64,000 bases of DNA, taken from contig NZ_JAGFNU010000001.1 of the NCBI RefSeq assembly GCF_018457175.1, positions 248,001 through 312,000 on the forward strand, given 5' to 3'. The stretch comes from Pseudohalocynthiibacter aestuariivivens (lineage in GTDB: Bacteria; Pseudomonadota; Alphaproteobacteria; Rhodobacterales; Rhodobacteraceae). Every line of letters starts with the position of its first letter. The first letter of the stretch is position 1. The notes beneath the pieces are model-generated. The model was not told the DNA's origin and did not search any database. It saw only the letters and a program-made list of their open reading frames with translations. Shown here in pieces: positions 33,734 through 43,296 of the stretch. A program made the position numbers and the translations under genes.

Positions 33734-34590
33734 TGGAAATGCTGCTGGAACCTTTCACCTATGGGTTCATGATCAACGCGATGTGGGTCAGCGCACTTGT
33801 GGGTGGGGTTTGTGCATTTCTGTCCGCCTATCTGATGCTCAAGGGATGGTCACTGATCGGGGATGCGCTTAGCCATTCTATCGTGCCCGGTGTTGCTGGG
33901 GCTTATATGCTGGGATTACCATTTGCCCTTGGTGCCTTTCTGGCAGGGGGGCTGGCGGCCGGGGCGATGTTATTTCTGAACCAGAGATCCGGGCTTAAGG
34001 AAGACGCGATAATTGGTCTGATTTTTACTTCGTTTTTCGGGCTCGGGTTGTTCATGGTCTCTATTTCGCCGACTTCTGTTAACATTCAAACGATCACGCT
34101 TGGAAACATCCTGGCGATCACACCGGGTGATACACTGCAATTGGCAGTTATCGGGTTTGTCTCGCTCACAATTCTTCTGTTGAAATGGAAAGACCTAATG
34201 GTGGCGTTTTTTGACGAAAACCATGCGCGATCGATTGGGTTGAAACCTGATCTTTTGAAAGTGCTGTTTTTCACGCTCTTGTCGGCGTCTTGTGTTGCTG
34301 CTTTGCAAACGGTGGGTGCGTTCCTTGTTATCGCAATGGTGGTGACACCGGGGGCGACAGCCTATTTGCTGACGGATCGCTTTCCGCGACTCTTGATGTT
34401 GAGCGTGGCGATTGGATCCATCACAAGTTTTGTAGGAGCTTACGCAAGCTATTTTCTGGATGGCGCGACAGGTGGAATTATCATCTGCCTGCAAACATTG
34501 ATATTCTTAACTGCCTTTTTTCTGGCACCCAAGCATGGATATCTTGCCGCACGCCGCCGTTCCGCAGATGCATTGGAGGGTGGGGCATGA
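33733..34590 (+). CDS. sitC: Manganese/iron ABC transporter permease (SitC type)
   Basis: A 285-residue ABC-3 family permease with about eight membrane helices. It contains L-M-L-K-G-W-S-L-I-G-D-A-L-S-H-S-I-V-P-G-V, the family's coupling motif, and V-I-A-M-V-V-T-P-G-A-T-A-Y-L-L. Its start touches the sitB stop and its end overlaps sitD, so all are coupled. The presence of two non-identical permeases favours the SitABCD/YfeABCD arrangement over MntABC. Confidence 0.93.
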   Translation: MEMLLEPFTYGFMINAMWVSALVGGVCAFLSAYLMLKGWSLIGDALSHSIVPGVAGAYMLGLPFALGAFLAGGLAAGAMLFLNQRSGLKEDAIIGLIFTSFFGLGLFMVSISPTSVNIQTITLGNILAITPGDTLQLAVIGFVSLTILLLKWKDLMVAFFDENHARSIGLKPDLLKVLFFTLLSASCVAALQTVGAFLVIAMVVTPGATAYLLTDRFPRLLMLSVAIGSITSFVGAYASYFLDGATGGIIICLQTLIFLTAFFLAPKHGYLAARRRSADALEGGA

Positions 34591-35420
34591 TTGAAGAACT
34601 GCTCTTGCCATTTCAATTCGAGTTCATGATCCGCGCCTTTATCATCACCACAATTATCGCGGTGCCGACTGCGCTGTTGTCTTGCTATCTGGTCCTGAAG
34701 GGATGGTCCCTGATGGGCGATGCAATTAGCCACGCGGTGTTGCCGGGAGTGGTGCTGGCGTATCTGATTAATATTCCGCTCATCATAGGTGCTTTTGGTG
34801 CTGGAATGGTCTGTGCGCTGGCCACCGGTTTCCTGAAGGACAATAGCCGCATCAAACAGGATACAGTCATGGGTGTGGTGTTTTCGGGCATGTTCGGTTT
34901 CGGATTGGTTATCTACACAAAAATCGAAACTGATGTGCATCTGGATCATATCCTGTTTGGAAACATGTTGGGCGTAAGCTGGGGCGATATCCTGACAACT
35001 GGCCTAATCGCGCTTTTCGTTGCTGTGATCGTAGTACTGAAACGTCGCGATTTCCTGTTGCACGCCTTTGATCCAGCGCAAGCGCAGGCAGCTGGATTGA
35101 ATGTTAAATTGCTGCACTACGGTTTGCTCGCGATTTTGTCGCTGACAATTGTTGCGACGCTGAAAGCGGTTGGGATTATTCTGGCGATCGGTCTTTTGAT
35201 TGCACCCGGCGCTATCGCGTTTCTTTTGACGCAGCGGTTCGAGCTTATGCTTGTTTTGGCGGTATTATTAACAATGTTCGCGGGTCTCACGGGGGTTTAC
35301 TTTAGCTTTTTTATCGGAAGCGCCTCTGCGCCAACGATTGTATTGATCTTGAGCGGTATCTTCATCGTCTGTTTTATTTGGAAAACGCAGGTATCTGCCA
35401 GAAGGGTCACTTCTGTCTGA
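34587..35420 (+). CDS. sitD: Manganese/iron ABC transporter permease (SitD type)
   Basis: A 277-residue ABC-3 permease, paralogous to the preceding one: L-V-L-K-G-W-S-L-M-G-D-A-I-S-H-A-V-L-P-G-V and A-I-G-L-L-I-A-P-G-A-I-A-F-L-L align with it. I set the start at ATG 34587, overlapping the sitC stop (ATGA) with a GGAGGG site inside sitC; the longer frame from 34290 is a shadow. It completes the importer. Confidence 0.93.
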   Translation: MIEELLLPFQFEFMIRAFIITTIIAVPTALLSCYLVLKGWSLMGDAISHAVLPGVVLAYLINIPLIIGAFGAGMVCALATGFLKDNSRIKQDTVMGVVFSGMFGFGLVIYTKIETDVHLDHILFGNMLGVSWGDILTTGLIALFVAVIVVLKRRDFLLHAFDPAQAQAAGLNVKLLHYGLLAILSLTIVATLKAVGIILAIGLLIAPGAIAFLLTQRFELMLVLAVLLTMFAGLTGVYFSFFIGSASAPTIVLILSGIFIVCFIWKTQVSARRVTSV

Positions 35421-35589
35421 CAGGCATTTTGTGCGACCGCTAATTTTCTGTGCTAGGTGCGAAAAATCAGATGATCATTTGACAAACGCATGGCCCACGG
35501 GTTCTTTTGATAATGTGCGGCAGCGACCGTTAGAAAGTAATGCATCGCTATGCAAACCAGGCCTATTCATTAGGAAAGTGAGCGAATAC

Positions 35590-37218
35590 ATGTTCAAAAC
35601 AAAAAATTTTTCGAAACCGCAACTGTGCGCTTTTTTCGCCTTTATGTTTATGGGTACGGGCGTCCTTGCACAGGATGCAGGCTTCTGTGGTCAGCCCCTC
35701 GCCTTGACGCAGGGCAGCTATTCTATCACGGGGGAAGGTGCAGAGCCGATCAATACGTTGATTGATATCGCGCGAGGTGAACCGGCCTATCTGGAACTTA
35801 CGATTCAGTCCGATACAGGAATTACGGTGGAAACCGCAGCAGGCGAAGCTGACCCGATTATCATATTGTTCGATGACAGTGGCCGGATGGTGCGCTCTGA
35901 CGATGATGGTGCAGGAGATTTAAACTCGCGGTTAGGGGCTGCGCTTTCGGCAGGTGTCTATTGTGCTCAGATCAGAACGTTGACTGAAGTTCCCCCTGCG
36001 GTTGGGGAACTGCCGCAAGGCTTCTTCACGACGATCCCCGTAACAGTAAGTACCGGAATTGTTGCCGGGGCTGGTGGGTGCCATTCTGCCGAGGGGCTCG
36101 TAACGCTGGACTCGACGCTGGCTCCGGGGTTTGAGGCGCAGATTCTTCAAGGTCGTAACCCAGGAAATGACAGCTTTGCGTTCAGTCTTGCAGAGCCGAT
36201 GGCGCTGAGTATTGGTGTGCGCAGCAGTGATTTTGATACACTGCTAACGTTGGAAGACGGTAACGGTTCAGAACTTGGGTCGGATGATGACAGCGGCGGC
36301 GGCACTGACAGCTACCTGGGTTTTCAGGATGTATTGCCTGCCGGGGACTACTGCGTTTCGGTTAGCAGTTACGACACCAGCGGCGGAGATTTCAACCTGA
36401 CGCTGGAAGAATGGTCTGAAGCGGCTGCTTCACGAGGTGCTGGAAGCGGTGCACCGGCCGATCCGTGCGGCGATCCAAATGCAACAACCGATTTGTCGAC
36501 AAGCCTTAGCTCAGGTTTTGAAGCACAGAATTTTGCCCAGACCCTGAGCAGTGGGCACAAGTTCTATCGGTTTGAAACAACAGAACCGATTGAACTGCGA
36601 TTGACAGCACGTAGCAATGATTTCGATACGGTCCTTGGTTTGTACAATGCGGAAGGAGCGGAAGTTTCCACCTCGGATGACGGAGAAGGGCTCGGAACGA
36701 ACAGCCGCATCCAGCCGGATGTCGCTTTGCCAGCCGGTCAATATTGCTTGGCAGTTAGCCCATTTTCTGGGGAAGGTTCAGGTTCTTATTCTGTCACTAT
36801 CGAGGAAATGACCGCTGAGGCAATGTTGGCCGAGGCTTATGCACTGGGAGAGCTTTTGCCGCCATCAGGTAGCGGTATTGTTTTCACCGATCTGGGTTTG
36901 CTTGATCGGACCCTGCGGAGTGACAACGTGGCCGCTGTGGGTACACAGTGGTTTCTGTTCTCGGTCGAAGAAGAAAGTCTTGTTGTCATAGACGCCGTTT
37001 CATTAGGCGACTCGTCGAGGCTCGTAATGTTCGACTATGAAGGCACCGGAATGCAGGTTGCTGAAAGCCTTAGCAATCCGGACGCACCTACAACCCGGAT
37101 GGTGAAGAAGGTCGGCTCTGGCATCTATGCTATTGCAGTTGTTCGGGACCAGATGTCTGAAGGTCGCGAAGTCTCGCTACTTTCTATTCAGCGATATGTC
37201 CGTCCGCCACGCCGGTAG
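35590..37218 (+). CDS. Secreted protein with repeated PPC-like (pre-peptidase C-terminal) domains
   Basis: A 542-residue exported protein with a Sec signal ending V-L-A-Q at about residue 29. At least three homologous units of about 115-130 residues follow. Each has a pattern like S-N-D-F-D-T-V-L-G-L-Y, then an acidic S-D-D-G-E-G turn, then L-P-A-G-Q-Y-C-L-A-V. This is the beta-sandwich PPC domain style normally found attached to secreted proteases. No protease or other catalytic domain is present, and a fourth divergent unit ends the protein. Conserved Cys pairs in each unit could form disulfides. It probably binds at the surface or in the periplasm; function unknown. ATG 35590 gives the signal peptide directly. 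Confidence 0.85.
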   Translation: MFKTKNFSKPQLCAFFAFMFMGTGVLAQDAGFCGQPLALTQGSYSITGEGAEPINTLIDIARGEPAYLELTIQSDTGITVETAAGEADPIIILFDDSGRMVRSDDDGAGDLNSRLGAALSAGVYCAQIRTLTEVPPAVGELPQGFFTTIPVTVSTGIVAGAGGCHSAEGLVTLDSTLAPGFEAQILQGRNPGNDSFAFSLAEPMALSIGVRSSDFDTLLTLEDGNGSELGSDDDSGGGTDSYLGFQDVLPAGDYCVSVSSYDTSGGDFNLTLEEWSEAAASRGAGSGAPADPCGDPNATTDLSTSLSSGFEAQNFAQTLSSGHKFYRFETTEPIELRLTARSNDFDTVLGLYNAEGAEVSTSDDGEGLGTNSRIQPDVALPAGQYCLAVSPFSGEGSGSYSVTIEEMTAEAMLAEAYALGELLPPSGSGIVFTDLGLLDRTLRSDNVAAVGTQWFLFSVEEESLVVIDAVSLGDSSRLVMFDYEGTGMQVAESLSNPDAPTTRMVKKVGSGIYAIAVVRDQMSEGREVSLLSIQRYVRPPRR

Positions 37219-37250
37219 CAATCTGAAGGTGACCTCCAACAAATTAAACT

Positions 37251-37276
37251 GGGCGACCGCGAGGCCGCCCTTTTTT
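37251..37276 (+). terminator. Rho-independent terminator after the PPC-repeat gene
   Basis: GGGCGACC pairs with GGCCGCCC around GCGA, with one mismatch, followed by six T. Confidence 0.9.
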
Positions 37277-37346
37277 CTTGGCTGTCGATTGGCAGTGGCT
37301 TGCACCCCAACTATCAGAACAGAGTCCTGTCCAGAAAGGCTTTTCC

Positions 37347-38156
37347 CTAGAAATTCACGGTCACGCCCGGTAAATGCAGCGCTTTCATAAGATCGCGAAC
37401 TTCCTGACGGGCAGCAACGTTTGAAATATTAAGATGCTCAACCCCAACTTCTTTGAGGTCAAGCAACGTTAATCCGCGTGGAAAAAGTTCCCGGAAAATC
37501 ACACGTTCTCCGAAACCGGGCGCAATACGAAACCCGATGCGTTTAGACAGATTTTCGAGCGCTTCGCCCATCTTCTTTTTGTTGTGCATTTGCTGCGCCG
37601 CAAGTCGGTTACGAACAACGATCCAGTCAATTGGTGGAAGCCCGGCCTGTGCGCGTAGCTGACGCGCATTCCATACCATTTCAGAATAAACAGATGGACC
37701 CAGGATTTTGCCCGTTTCAGAGTTCAGCCGGGCAAGCAGGTCAAAATCAATGAAGCTGTCGTTTAACGGTGTGATCAATGTGTCAGCCAGCGAATGTGCA
37801 ACCTGAGACAGTCGTGTATGAGAACCGGGGCAGTCGATCAGGATAAAATCACTATCGGGCTCCAGCGTCGCCACAGCAGCTGACAAGCGATGATCATAGA
37901 TGTTTTCGCCGGGTTGTAGCGATGACCGGTCAATTTCTGGCAAATCGTGATAATCGGGAACTGGCAGGTCCAATCCTTGCGAATTTAGAAATGCTTTCCG
38001 ATTTTCGATATACCGGCCAAATGTTTTCTGTCTGAGATCCAGATCCAGCGCGCCAACCTTGTGACCCATCCGCGCAAGTGCAGTTGCCACGTGCATAGAC
38101 GTCGTCGACTTACCTGATCCGCCCTTTTCATTCCCGACAACGATGATATGCGCCAA
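37347..38156 (-). CDS. mipZ: MipZ-type ParA ATPase, division-site positioning
   Basis: A 269-residue ParA/MinD-superfamily ATPase. The deviant Walker A motif is G-N-E-K-G-G-S-G-K-S-T-T at residues 8-19, and D-L-D-L-R-Q-K-T-F and F-I-L-I-D-C-P-G follow. The sequence W-I-V-V-R-N-R-L and the R-x-x-G-F-R-I-A-P-G-F-G-E-R-V-I-F-R-E-L-F-P-R-G-L-T-L tail are characteristic of MipZ. In Caulobacter and Rhodobacterales this protein forms a gradient from the ParB-bound pole and inhibits FtsZ assembly away from midcell. Single gene, convergent with the PPC protein gene. Confidence 0.93.
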   Translation of the reverse strand: MAHIIVVGNEKGGSGKSTTSMHVATALARMGHKVGALDLDLRQKTFGRYIENRKAFLNSQGLDLPVPDYHDLPEIDRSSLQPGENIYDHRLSAAVATLEPDSDFILIDCPGSHTRLSQVAHSLADTLITPLNDSFIDFDLLARLNSETGKILGPSVYSEMVWNARQLRAQAGLPPIDWIVVRNRLAAQQMHNKKKMGEALENLSKRIGFRIAPGFGERVIFRELFPRGLTLLDLKEVGVEHLNISNVAARQEVRDLMKALHLPGVTVNF

Positions 38157-38573
38157 GCCAGATATCCCTTCCCAGCAACGTAAAAAAGCGCGCCCTTATG
38201 GACATGCTAACTATATGTTGTGTTTTTCATTATGGGAAGCCACAGCAGTGCACAAGGCGGACTTATGTGGTTTTATTGTGAAATTGCATTTATCTGCCAC
38301 TTTAGGCCGGGGTATTTTCAGGCACCGGAAGTCATTTTTCGGTTCCGAAACAGAGCGTATTACGATTGGTGTTTGCTGTAGATATGGATCAGAAATAACT
38401 GGGCAGAGACCAGCGTATCAGGATTTTACAAAATGTCGCTTTGCCATATTTAGACCAAACTTTGTTTCCATACAGGCAACGGGGACAACGTATCTACGTG
38501 ATTATGAGAGAATCAAAGACGATCAGATGGCACATTCAGAAGGGCTCTGCATGCCATATTTGGAGTGGACGAT
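38157..38573. other. Intergenic region between mipZ and the response regulator gene
   Basis: About 415 bases holding the divergent promoters. A plus-strand open frame (38143-38577) spans it, but it overlaps mipZ, lacks a ribosome site and reads unlike a protein. No hairpin or RNA gene is evident. Confidence 0.45.
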
Positions 38574-39644
38574 ATGAAGATCCTGGCAGTTGACGATGAT
38601 GAAATCGCACTGGAGATTCTGAAGTCGGCACTGGTAAATGCGGACTACACCGATATCACAGTCGCAACCTCTGCAGACGAGGCACTGGCGCTTATCAACA
38701 ATACGCAGGACCCGTTCGATTGCTACCTGCTCGATATTAGAATGCCAGGAAAAGATGGAATCGAGCTGTGCAAAACCATTCGCAGTTTCGAAGAATATAC
38801 CAACATTCCGGTACTGATGATCACCGCCTTATCCGAGCAATGCTATATAGATCGTGCGTTTGCCGCCGGAGCGACCGATTACATAACCAAACCGTTTCAT
38901 GGGTTGGAACTTGGCGCTCGTATTCGGGCGGCAGATGGGTTGAGTCATGTGGTCCATCAGGAACGTGAAGCGCGTTTGAATGCGGAAGCGTTGAAAGAAC
39001 AGCTGGATGGTCTGCATAGCCTAAGGCTTGATGAAAAATTCGACCTCGAAGAGGTGACCGGAGCGGTTGATATCACCGAGTTGGAAAATCGCCTTCTGAA
39101 GTTACCCATGGGTAATTATGCGATGGAGATTGTTGCTTTCAAGATTATCGAAATCGAAACGATCCACCAAACACTTCCATCCAGTGATTTTCGAAGTCTG
39201 GTCAACAGCGTTGCCGGTTGCATAACCGATGCGATCAACAGCCCGAATTTGCAAATCTCATATGTCGGAGATGGGATTTTCGTTTGTGTCATTCCAAAAT
39301 CAGGGCGTAAAAAGTCGAGCAACGTTGCAACAAAAGTAAAGAGCGCCGTCGGTGATCTTGAATTTTCCGATACTGAGGGAAACCCGATCACGATAGATGT
39401 CGCGATGGGCAAACCTTCACATGCTAATCTTTGGTCAAGTCAGGAAGCTCCGGTCGGCCTTGAAAACGCAATAAAGCGGGCGAATCTGAATGGAATTGAC
39501 CAGAAGGCACAGTCAAATCTGGCGTCTTTGAAAAACGGCAAGGAAAAAGGCCCCCGACGTCATAGCAGACCACTTTCGATGATTGTTCCGATCTTCAAGT
39601 CTCGTCTGCCGCTGATGCAAGCAAATGGGTTTGAGCGCAGGTAG
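38574..39644 (+). CDS. Response regulator with degenerate cyclase-like output domain
   Basis: A 356-residue protein. Residues 1-120 are a complete receiver domain: acidic D-D-D-E, phosphoacceptor Asp in C-Y-L-L-D-I-R-M-P-G, Thr/Ser in M-I-T-A-L, and Lys in Y-I-T-K-P-F. A helical linker follows. The C-terminal half, about residues 165-320, has the order of a palm-type nucleotide cyclase domain with I-S-Y-V-G-D-G-I-F-V-C-V-I at the position of the GGDEF or class III signature, but the catalytic metal residues are not conserved. It is therefore likely a non-enzymatic or altered output domain. ATG 38574 follows GGAG by eight bases. No sensor kinase is adjacent. Confidence 0.82.
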   Translation: MKILAVDDDEIALEILKSALVNADYTDITVATSADEALALINNTQDPFDCYLLDIRMPGKDGIELCKTIRSFEEYTNIPVLMITALSEQCYIDRAFAAGATDYITKPFHGLELGARIRAADGLSHVVHQEREARLNAEALKEQLDGLHSLRLDEKFDLEEVTGAVDITELENRLLKLPMGNYAMEIVAFKIIEIETIHQTLPSSDFRSLVNSVAGCITDAINSPNLQISYVGDGIFVCVIPKSGRKKSSNVATKVKSAVGDLEFSDTEGNPITIDVAMGKPSHANLWSSQEAPVGLENAIKRANLNGIDQKAQSNLASLKNGKEKGPRRHSRPLSMIVPIFKSRLPLMQANGFERR

Positions 39645-39714
39645 GTGGTGGCATAACAATCTGACCTACAAGCTGCCCAGCCTACAAATTGTAAGCAAAA
39701 AACTTTATGAAAAT

Positions 39715-39744
39715 GCAAAACGCCGCCCCGAGAGGAGCGGCGTT
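39715..39744 (-). terminator. Rho-independent terminator after rpmE
   Basis: On the minus strand AACGCCGC pairs with GCGGCGTT around a 10-base loop; TTTT follows. It closes the ffh-to-rpmE gene series. Confidence 0.88.
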
Positions 39745-39769
39745 CGCAATAAGAGCAGGTATAGGGTGC

Positions 39770-39991
39770 TTAGAAACCCAGACCTTCGTATTTCTTTTTG
39801 AACTTGGAGACGCGACCGCCAGTGTCCATCAGGCGCGTGCCGCCGCCGGTCCATGCAGGGTGTACTGTAGGATCAATATCCAGCGCCAATTGGTCGCCTT
39901 CCTTGCCCCAAGTCGATTTCATTTCCATGACCGTGCCGTCAGTCATTTTGACGTTGATCGTGTGATATTCGGGATGGATGTCTTTTCTCAT
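39770..39991 (-). CDS. rpmE: 50S ribosomal protein L31 (bL31)
   Basis: A 73-residue protein beginning [10 protein letters not shown] with the central H-P-A-W-T-G-G and the ending V-S-K-F-K-K-K-Y. It is the C-minus form: the zinc-binding Cys residues of the C-plus type are absent, as usual for alphaproteobacteria. It is the last gene of the translation cluster, 11 bases past rplS, followed by a terminator. Confidence 0.97.
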   Translation of the reverse strand: MRKDIHPEYHTINVKMTDGTVMEMKSTWGKEGDQLALDIDPTVHPAWTGGGTRLMDTGGRVSKFKKKYEGLGF

Positions 39992-40002
39992 TCTATCCGT
40001 CC

Positions 40003-40383
40003 TTACGCTTTGGCCGACGCGGGCTTGTAATTTGTTTGTTCAGCGATACGTGCAGATTTACCACGACGTTCACGCAGATAGTAAAGTTTCGCACGACGCA
40101 CGCGACCGCGGCGAACCACGGTGATGCTATCAATGTTGGTGGAGTGCAGCGGGAAGACCCGTTCAACACCTTCACCAAATGAAATCTTGCGGACAGTGAA
40201 CGCGCCAGCAATGCCGTTGCCGTTTTTACGGCTGATGCATACGCCTTCGTAGTTCTGGACACGCGTGCGCGAGCCCTCTGTCACTTTAAACCCAACGCGG
40301 ATAGTGTCACCCGCTTTGAAATCTGGAATGTCTTTGCCAAGCGCTGCAATTTGCTCGGCTTCCAGTTGTGCGATTAGATTCAT
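40003..40383 (-). CDS. rplS: 50S ribosomal protein L19 (bL19)
   Basis: A 126-residue protein with the bL19 features [23 protein letters not shown] and [14 protein letters not shown]. It contacts 16S rRNA at the subunit interface. It directly follows trmD, the arrangement conserved in most bacteria. Confidence 0.98.
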   Translation of the reverse strand: MNLIAQLEAEQIAALGKDIPDFKAGDTIRVGFKVTEGSRTRVQNYEGVCISRKNGNGIAGAFTVRKISFGEGVERVFPLHSTNIDSITVVRRGRVRRAKLYYLRERRGKSARIAEQTNYKPASAKA

Positions 40384-40385
40384 CG

Positions 40386-41267
40386 CTATGATCCTTTTTT
40401 GCTCGTGGTTTTTCCACGAAGGTTTGCGCGCCCCGATAGCTCTTGGTCTTCAACCGGGTCCCTATCGTGTTCTTCACAATAAGCCCGCCAGAGGTCAGGT
40501 CGACGTTCCTTAGTTAGCCTTTCGGCCATAACCTGCCGCCAATCGGTTATCTTCGCGTGATGCCCGGAAAGAAGAATTTCCGGTATCTCACGACCCTCCC
40601 AAACGGCTGGTTTCGTGTATTGCGGGTGCTCAAGCAATCCAGCCGCGAACGATTCGTCCTCGGTAGATTCCTGATTCCCAAGCACGCGCGGTATAAGCCG
40701 GACTGTCGCATCAATCAAGGCCTGTGCTGCAATCTCTCCGCCTGTCAAGACAAAGTCACCAAGCGAGACTTCCGTGATATCGAAATGTTCGATCACGCGT
40801 TCGTCCACGCCTTCAAAACGACCGCAAAGCAAAGTCATTCCTTCGGCCTCTGAAAATTCTTGCGCCATTGCCTGTGTAAAGGGCTTGCCGCGAGGTGAAA
40901 GATAAACCACTGGCCATTTTGCGCGGTCCACCGGTGTATCCCGTTCAGCGTGTTTCAACGCCTTTGCAACAACATCGGAACGCAGGACCATCCCGGCACC
41001 CCCCCCATAGGGCGGGGCGTCAACATTGCGATGCTTGCCTTCGCCAAATGGTCTAAGGTCAATAGTCTCTAGTCGCCACAGCCCCTCCTGCAACGCTTTT
41101 CCGGTAAGAGATGCCCCCAGAACACCGGGAAAAACCTCGGGGAATAACGTGACGATCTTGACGGTCCACGCGTCTTTCAGGTGTGGTTTGTCTTGAATAA
41201 GTTCGCGAGGCGTTGCCGTCGCAGATATGGAGAGACGGCCATGAGATTTGGATGGGCTATTACTCAT
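40386..41267 (-). CDS. trmD: tRNA (guanine-37-N1)-methyltransferase
   Basis: A 293-residue SPOUT methyltransferase making m1G37 in tRNAs, which prevents frameshifting. It has [18 protein letters not shown], the knot motif [12 protein letters not shown] and [11 protein letters not shown]. The N-terminal extension of about 34 residues before W-T-V-K-I is longer than in E. coli. I placed the start at ATG 41267, with GGAG nine bases upstream; the frame is open to 41285. It lies between rimM and rplS. Confidence 0.96.
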   Translation of the reverse strand: MSNSPSKSHGRLSISATATPRELIQDKPHLKDAWTVKIVTLFPEVFPGVLGASLTGKALQEGLWRLETIDLRPFGEGKHRNVDAPPYGGGAGMVLRSDVVAKALKHAERDTPVDRAKWPVVYLSPRGKPFTQAMAQEFSEAEGMTLLCGRFEGVDERVIEHFDITEVSLGDFVLTGGEIAAQALIDATVRLIPRVLGNQESTEDESFAAGLLEHPQYTKPAVWEGREIPEILLSGHHAKITDWRQVMAERLTKERRPDLWRAYCEEHDRDPVEDQELSGRANLRGKTTSKKGS

Positions 41268-41312
41268 CTCGTGAAACTCCAACATGAATGCCGGTAACAG
41301 GAAAAAGATGGG

Positions 41313-41822
41313 TCATTCCGGATAGATCCCCTCGGGGGGATCCGCGATTATGCGACCCCCAGCCAGATCGACCGTTGGGACAATCTCTTTGGTAAAAGGA
41401 AGCAGCACCGTATTTTCCAAGACAGAACCTTCAATTTCCAGCAAATCGCCTGCCCCGTAATTCTGCACATTCTTAACGCGGCCAAGAACGTTGCCTCCGG
41501 TATCCAAAACCGTCAGGCCAATTAAATCTGCGTGGTAAAATTCATCGTCCGGTAATTCAGGCAGTTGATCGCGATCAGCAAATAGCCTTATACCGCGCAG
41601 TTTCTCCGCCTGCTCCTTGTTGGAAACGCCGTTTATTTTAGCGGAAAACCCATTCTTGACGACATGTGTCAGAGTGACGGAGTACCTTTGAGTTCCGTCT
41701 TCCGAAAACAGCGGATCAAAGTCAGCAATTGCCTCTGGATCAGCACAAAAGCTTTTCAAGCGAACCTCACCCTTTACTCCATAAGAACCAGCGATGGCGC
41801 CTACGCAAATACGGTCTGACAT
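41313..41822 (-). CDS. rimM: 16S rRNA processing protein RimM
   Basis: A 169-residue ribosome maturation factor. The N-terminal barrel begins [19 protein letters not shown], and the PRC domain has [11 protein letters not shown]. It helps assembly of the 30S head. AAGGGA precedes the ATG. Position between rpsP (with bluB inserted) and trmD is standard. Confidence 0.96.
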   Translation of the reverse strand: MSDRICVGAIAGSYGVKGEVRLKSFCADPEAIADFDPLFSEDGTQRYSVTLTHVVKNGFSAKINGVSNKEQAEKLRGIRLFADRDQLPELPDDEFYHADLIGLTVLDTGGNVLGRVKNVQNYGAGDLLEIEGSVLENTVLLPFTKEIVPTVDLAGGRIIADPPEGIYPE

Positions 41823-41884
41823 CGGTTATCCCTTAGCCCTAAGCGCGGAGCGCGCGGTTCTGATGCAAGAGGCTTTAAAGCGCT

Positions 41885-42514
41885 CTAACGGTCTACGATA
41901 GGCAAATGACCGCGTCGGTCTTCCCAACCGGCACGTTCCAACTCTGGTGTTTCCATATCATCTTTGGGCCAGCCGACGCAAAGATACGAAACTAATGCCC
42001 AGCCTTCCGGAATATCAATATCACGAGCAAGTTGTTCCGGATCGAGGATTGATACCCAGCCAACACCCAACCCTTCAGCACGTGCAGCCAGCCAGAATTG
42101 CGTGATGGCCGCGACAACAGAATAGCGGCGCATTTCTGGCATCGTAGCTGCGCCAAGGCCTGCACCCTTTTCGGTTTGCTCATCGCAGAACACACCGAAT
42201 TGCTCTGGGGCATCGCGCATTCCACTCAGTTTCAACCCGGCATAAATCTCGGATTTTTCACCTGAGTAACCGTTTAGTGCGTCTTGATTGGCAGATTCGA
42301 AATTCGATAGTGCTGCGGCTCGCGCCGCTGCCGATCGAAGCCGAACAACACGCCACGGTTCCGACAAACCGACGGAAGGCGCCAGATTGAAGGTTGCAAG
42401 ACAACGATCAATCAAAGCACTTTCGACAGAGTCTGTGCGAAAGTGGCGGACATCACGGCGCCACCTCATTAACTGGTCAAGCTCTTGTCGGAACTGATCC
42501 GAAAATTGCGCCAT
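41885..42514 (-). CDS. bluB: 5,6-dimethylbenzimidazole synthase
   Basis: A 209-residue flavin-destructase of the nitroreductase fold. Diagnostic stretches are M-R-W-R-R-D-V-R-H-F-R, F-N-L-A-P-S-V-G-L-S-E-P-W-R, and G-V-G-W-V-S-I-L-D-P. BluB breaks down FMNH2 with oxygen to give the lower ligand of vitamin B12. No other cobalamin gene is in the window; bluB sits alone between rpsP and rimM on the same strand. Its position in a translation cluster is odd but it is not obviously foreign. Confidence 0.95.
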   Translation of the reverse strand: MAQFSDQFRQELDQLMRWRRDVRHFRTDSVESALIDRCLATFNLAPSVGLSEPWRVVRLRSAAARAAALSNFESANQDALNGYSGEKSEIYAGLKLSGMRDAPEQFGVFCDEQTEKGAGLGAATMPEMRRYSVVAAITQFWLAARAEGLGVGWVSILDPEQLARDIDIPEGWALVSYLCVGWPKDDMETPELERAGWEDRRGHLPIVDR

Positions 42515-42531
42515 GACCCAGCCGGCCCCGC

Positions 42532-42954
42532 TTATTCAGCAGAGGCTTCTTCAGCCACTTCTTCAACCGGCTCCTCGGCTGGAGCTTCTGCAGGAGCGGC
42601 AGCTGCTTCGACAGCAGCGGCAGCTTTTGAAGCTTTTTCTTCAGCGCGCTCAGTGGCTTTTTTACCTGGAACAGCTGATTTAGGGTTGTTGCGGGTCTTC
42701 TTCTCCAGAACACCAGCAGCTTCCAGCATACGGGACACACGGTCAGTTGGCTTTGCACCTTCGCCAAGCCAGTATTTTACGCGATCAAGCTCCATTTTTA
42801 CGCGGTCTTCGCTGTCTTTAGCGAGCAGCGGGTTATAGGTGCCCAGTTTTTCGATAAAACGACCATCGCGTGGCATACGGGTGTCCGTAGCAACGATACG
42901 ATAGAAGGGGCGTTTTTTGCTGCCACCGCGAGCGAGCCTGATTTTCATAGCCAT
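42532..42954 (-). CDS. rpsP: 30S ribosomal protein S16 (bS16)
   Basis: A 140-residue protein. The first 80 residues form the standard bS16 domain ([18 protein letters not shown]). A C-terminal extension of about 45 residues, rich in Ala, Glu, Pro and Val, follows, as seen in several alphaproteobacteria. AAGGAG precedes the ATG. Confidence 0.97.
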   Translation of the reverse strand: MAMKIRLARGGSKKRPFYRIVATDTRMPRDGRFIEKLGTYNPLLAKDSEDRVKMELDRVKYWLGEGAKPTDRVSRMLEAAGVLEKKTRNNPKSAVPGKKATERAEEKASKAAAAVEAAAAPAEAPAEEPVEEVAEEASAE

Positions 42955-42999
42955 TGTGAGTTCTCCTTAAGATGATTGAGACGGACTAATTGCCGACTG

Positions 43000-43296
43000 T
43001 TATTCCTGATGTTTTTCGTGGTGATGAATGACTTCGCTAATTATGAAGCTCAAAAACTCTTTAGCGAATTCGGGGTTAAGGTCTGCCTCCAGCGCCATAC
43101 GCTGAAGACGTTCGATCTGTTTTGCTTCGCGCATCGGGTCAGATGGCGGCAAAGAATGTTGTGCCTTCAGTTTACCGACGGCCTGCGTGTGTTTGAAACG
43201 CTCGGCAAGTGTGTAAACCAACACAGCGTCAAGCCGGTCAATGCTTTCACGATGTTCCTTCAGCACCTCTTCGGCGCGGGTTGCATCATCTGTCAT
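43000..43296 (-). CDS. Chorismate mutase (AroQ type)
   Basis: A 98-residue all-helical AroQ-class chorismate mutase. The conserved H-R-E-S-I-D-R-L-D-A-V-L-V-Y-T-L-A-E-R, K-L-K-A-Q-H-S-L-P-P-S-D-P-M-R-E and I-I-S-E-V-I-H segments are present. It converts chorismate to prephenate for phenylalanine and tyrosine synthesis. The start ATG 43296 overlaps the GNAT gene end by 11 bases; the frame extends to 43398 without support. Confidence 0.92.
   Translation of the reverse strand: MTDDATRAEEVLKEHRESIDRLDAVLVYTLAERFKHTQAVGKLKAQHSLPPSDPMREAKQIERLQRMALEADLNPEFAKEFLSFIISEVIHHHEKHQE

Noticed and set aside
38143-38577. Open frame of 144 codons between mipZ and the response regulator
   Set aside because: It overlaps both neighbours, has no ribosome site, and its composition is unlike a protein.
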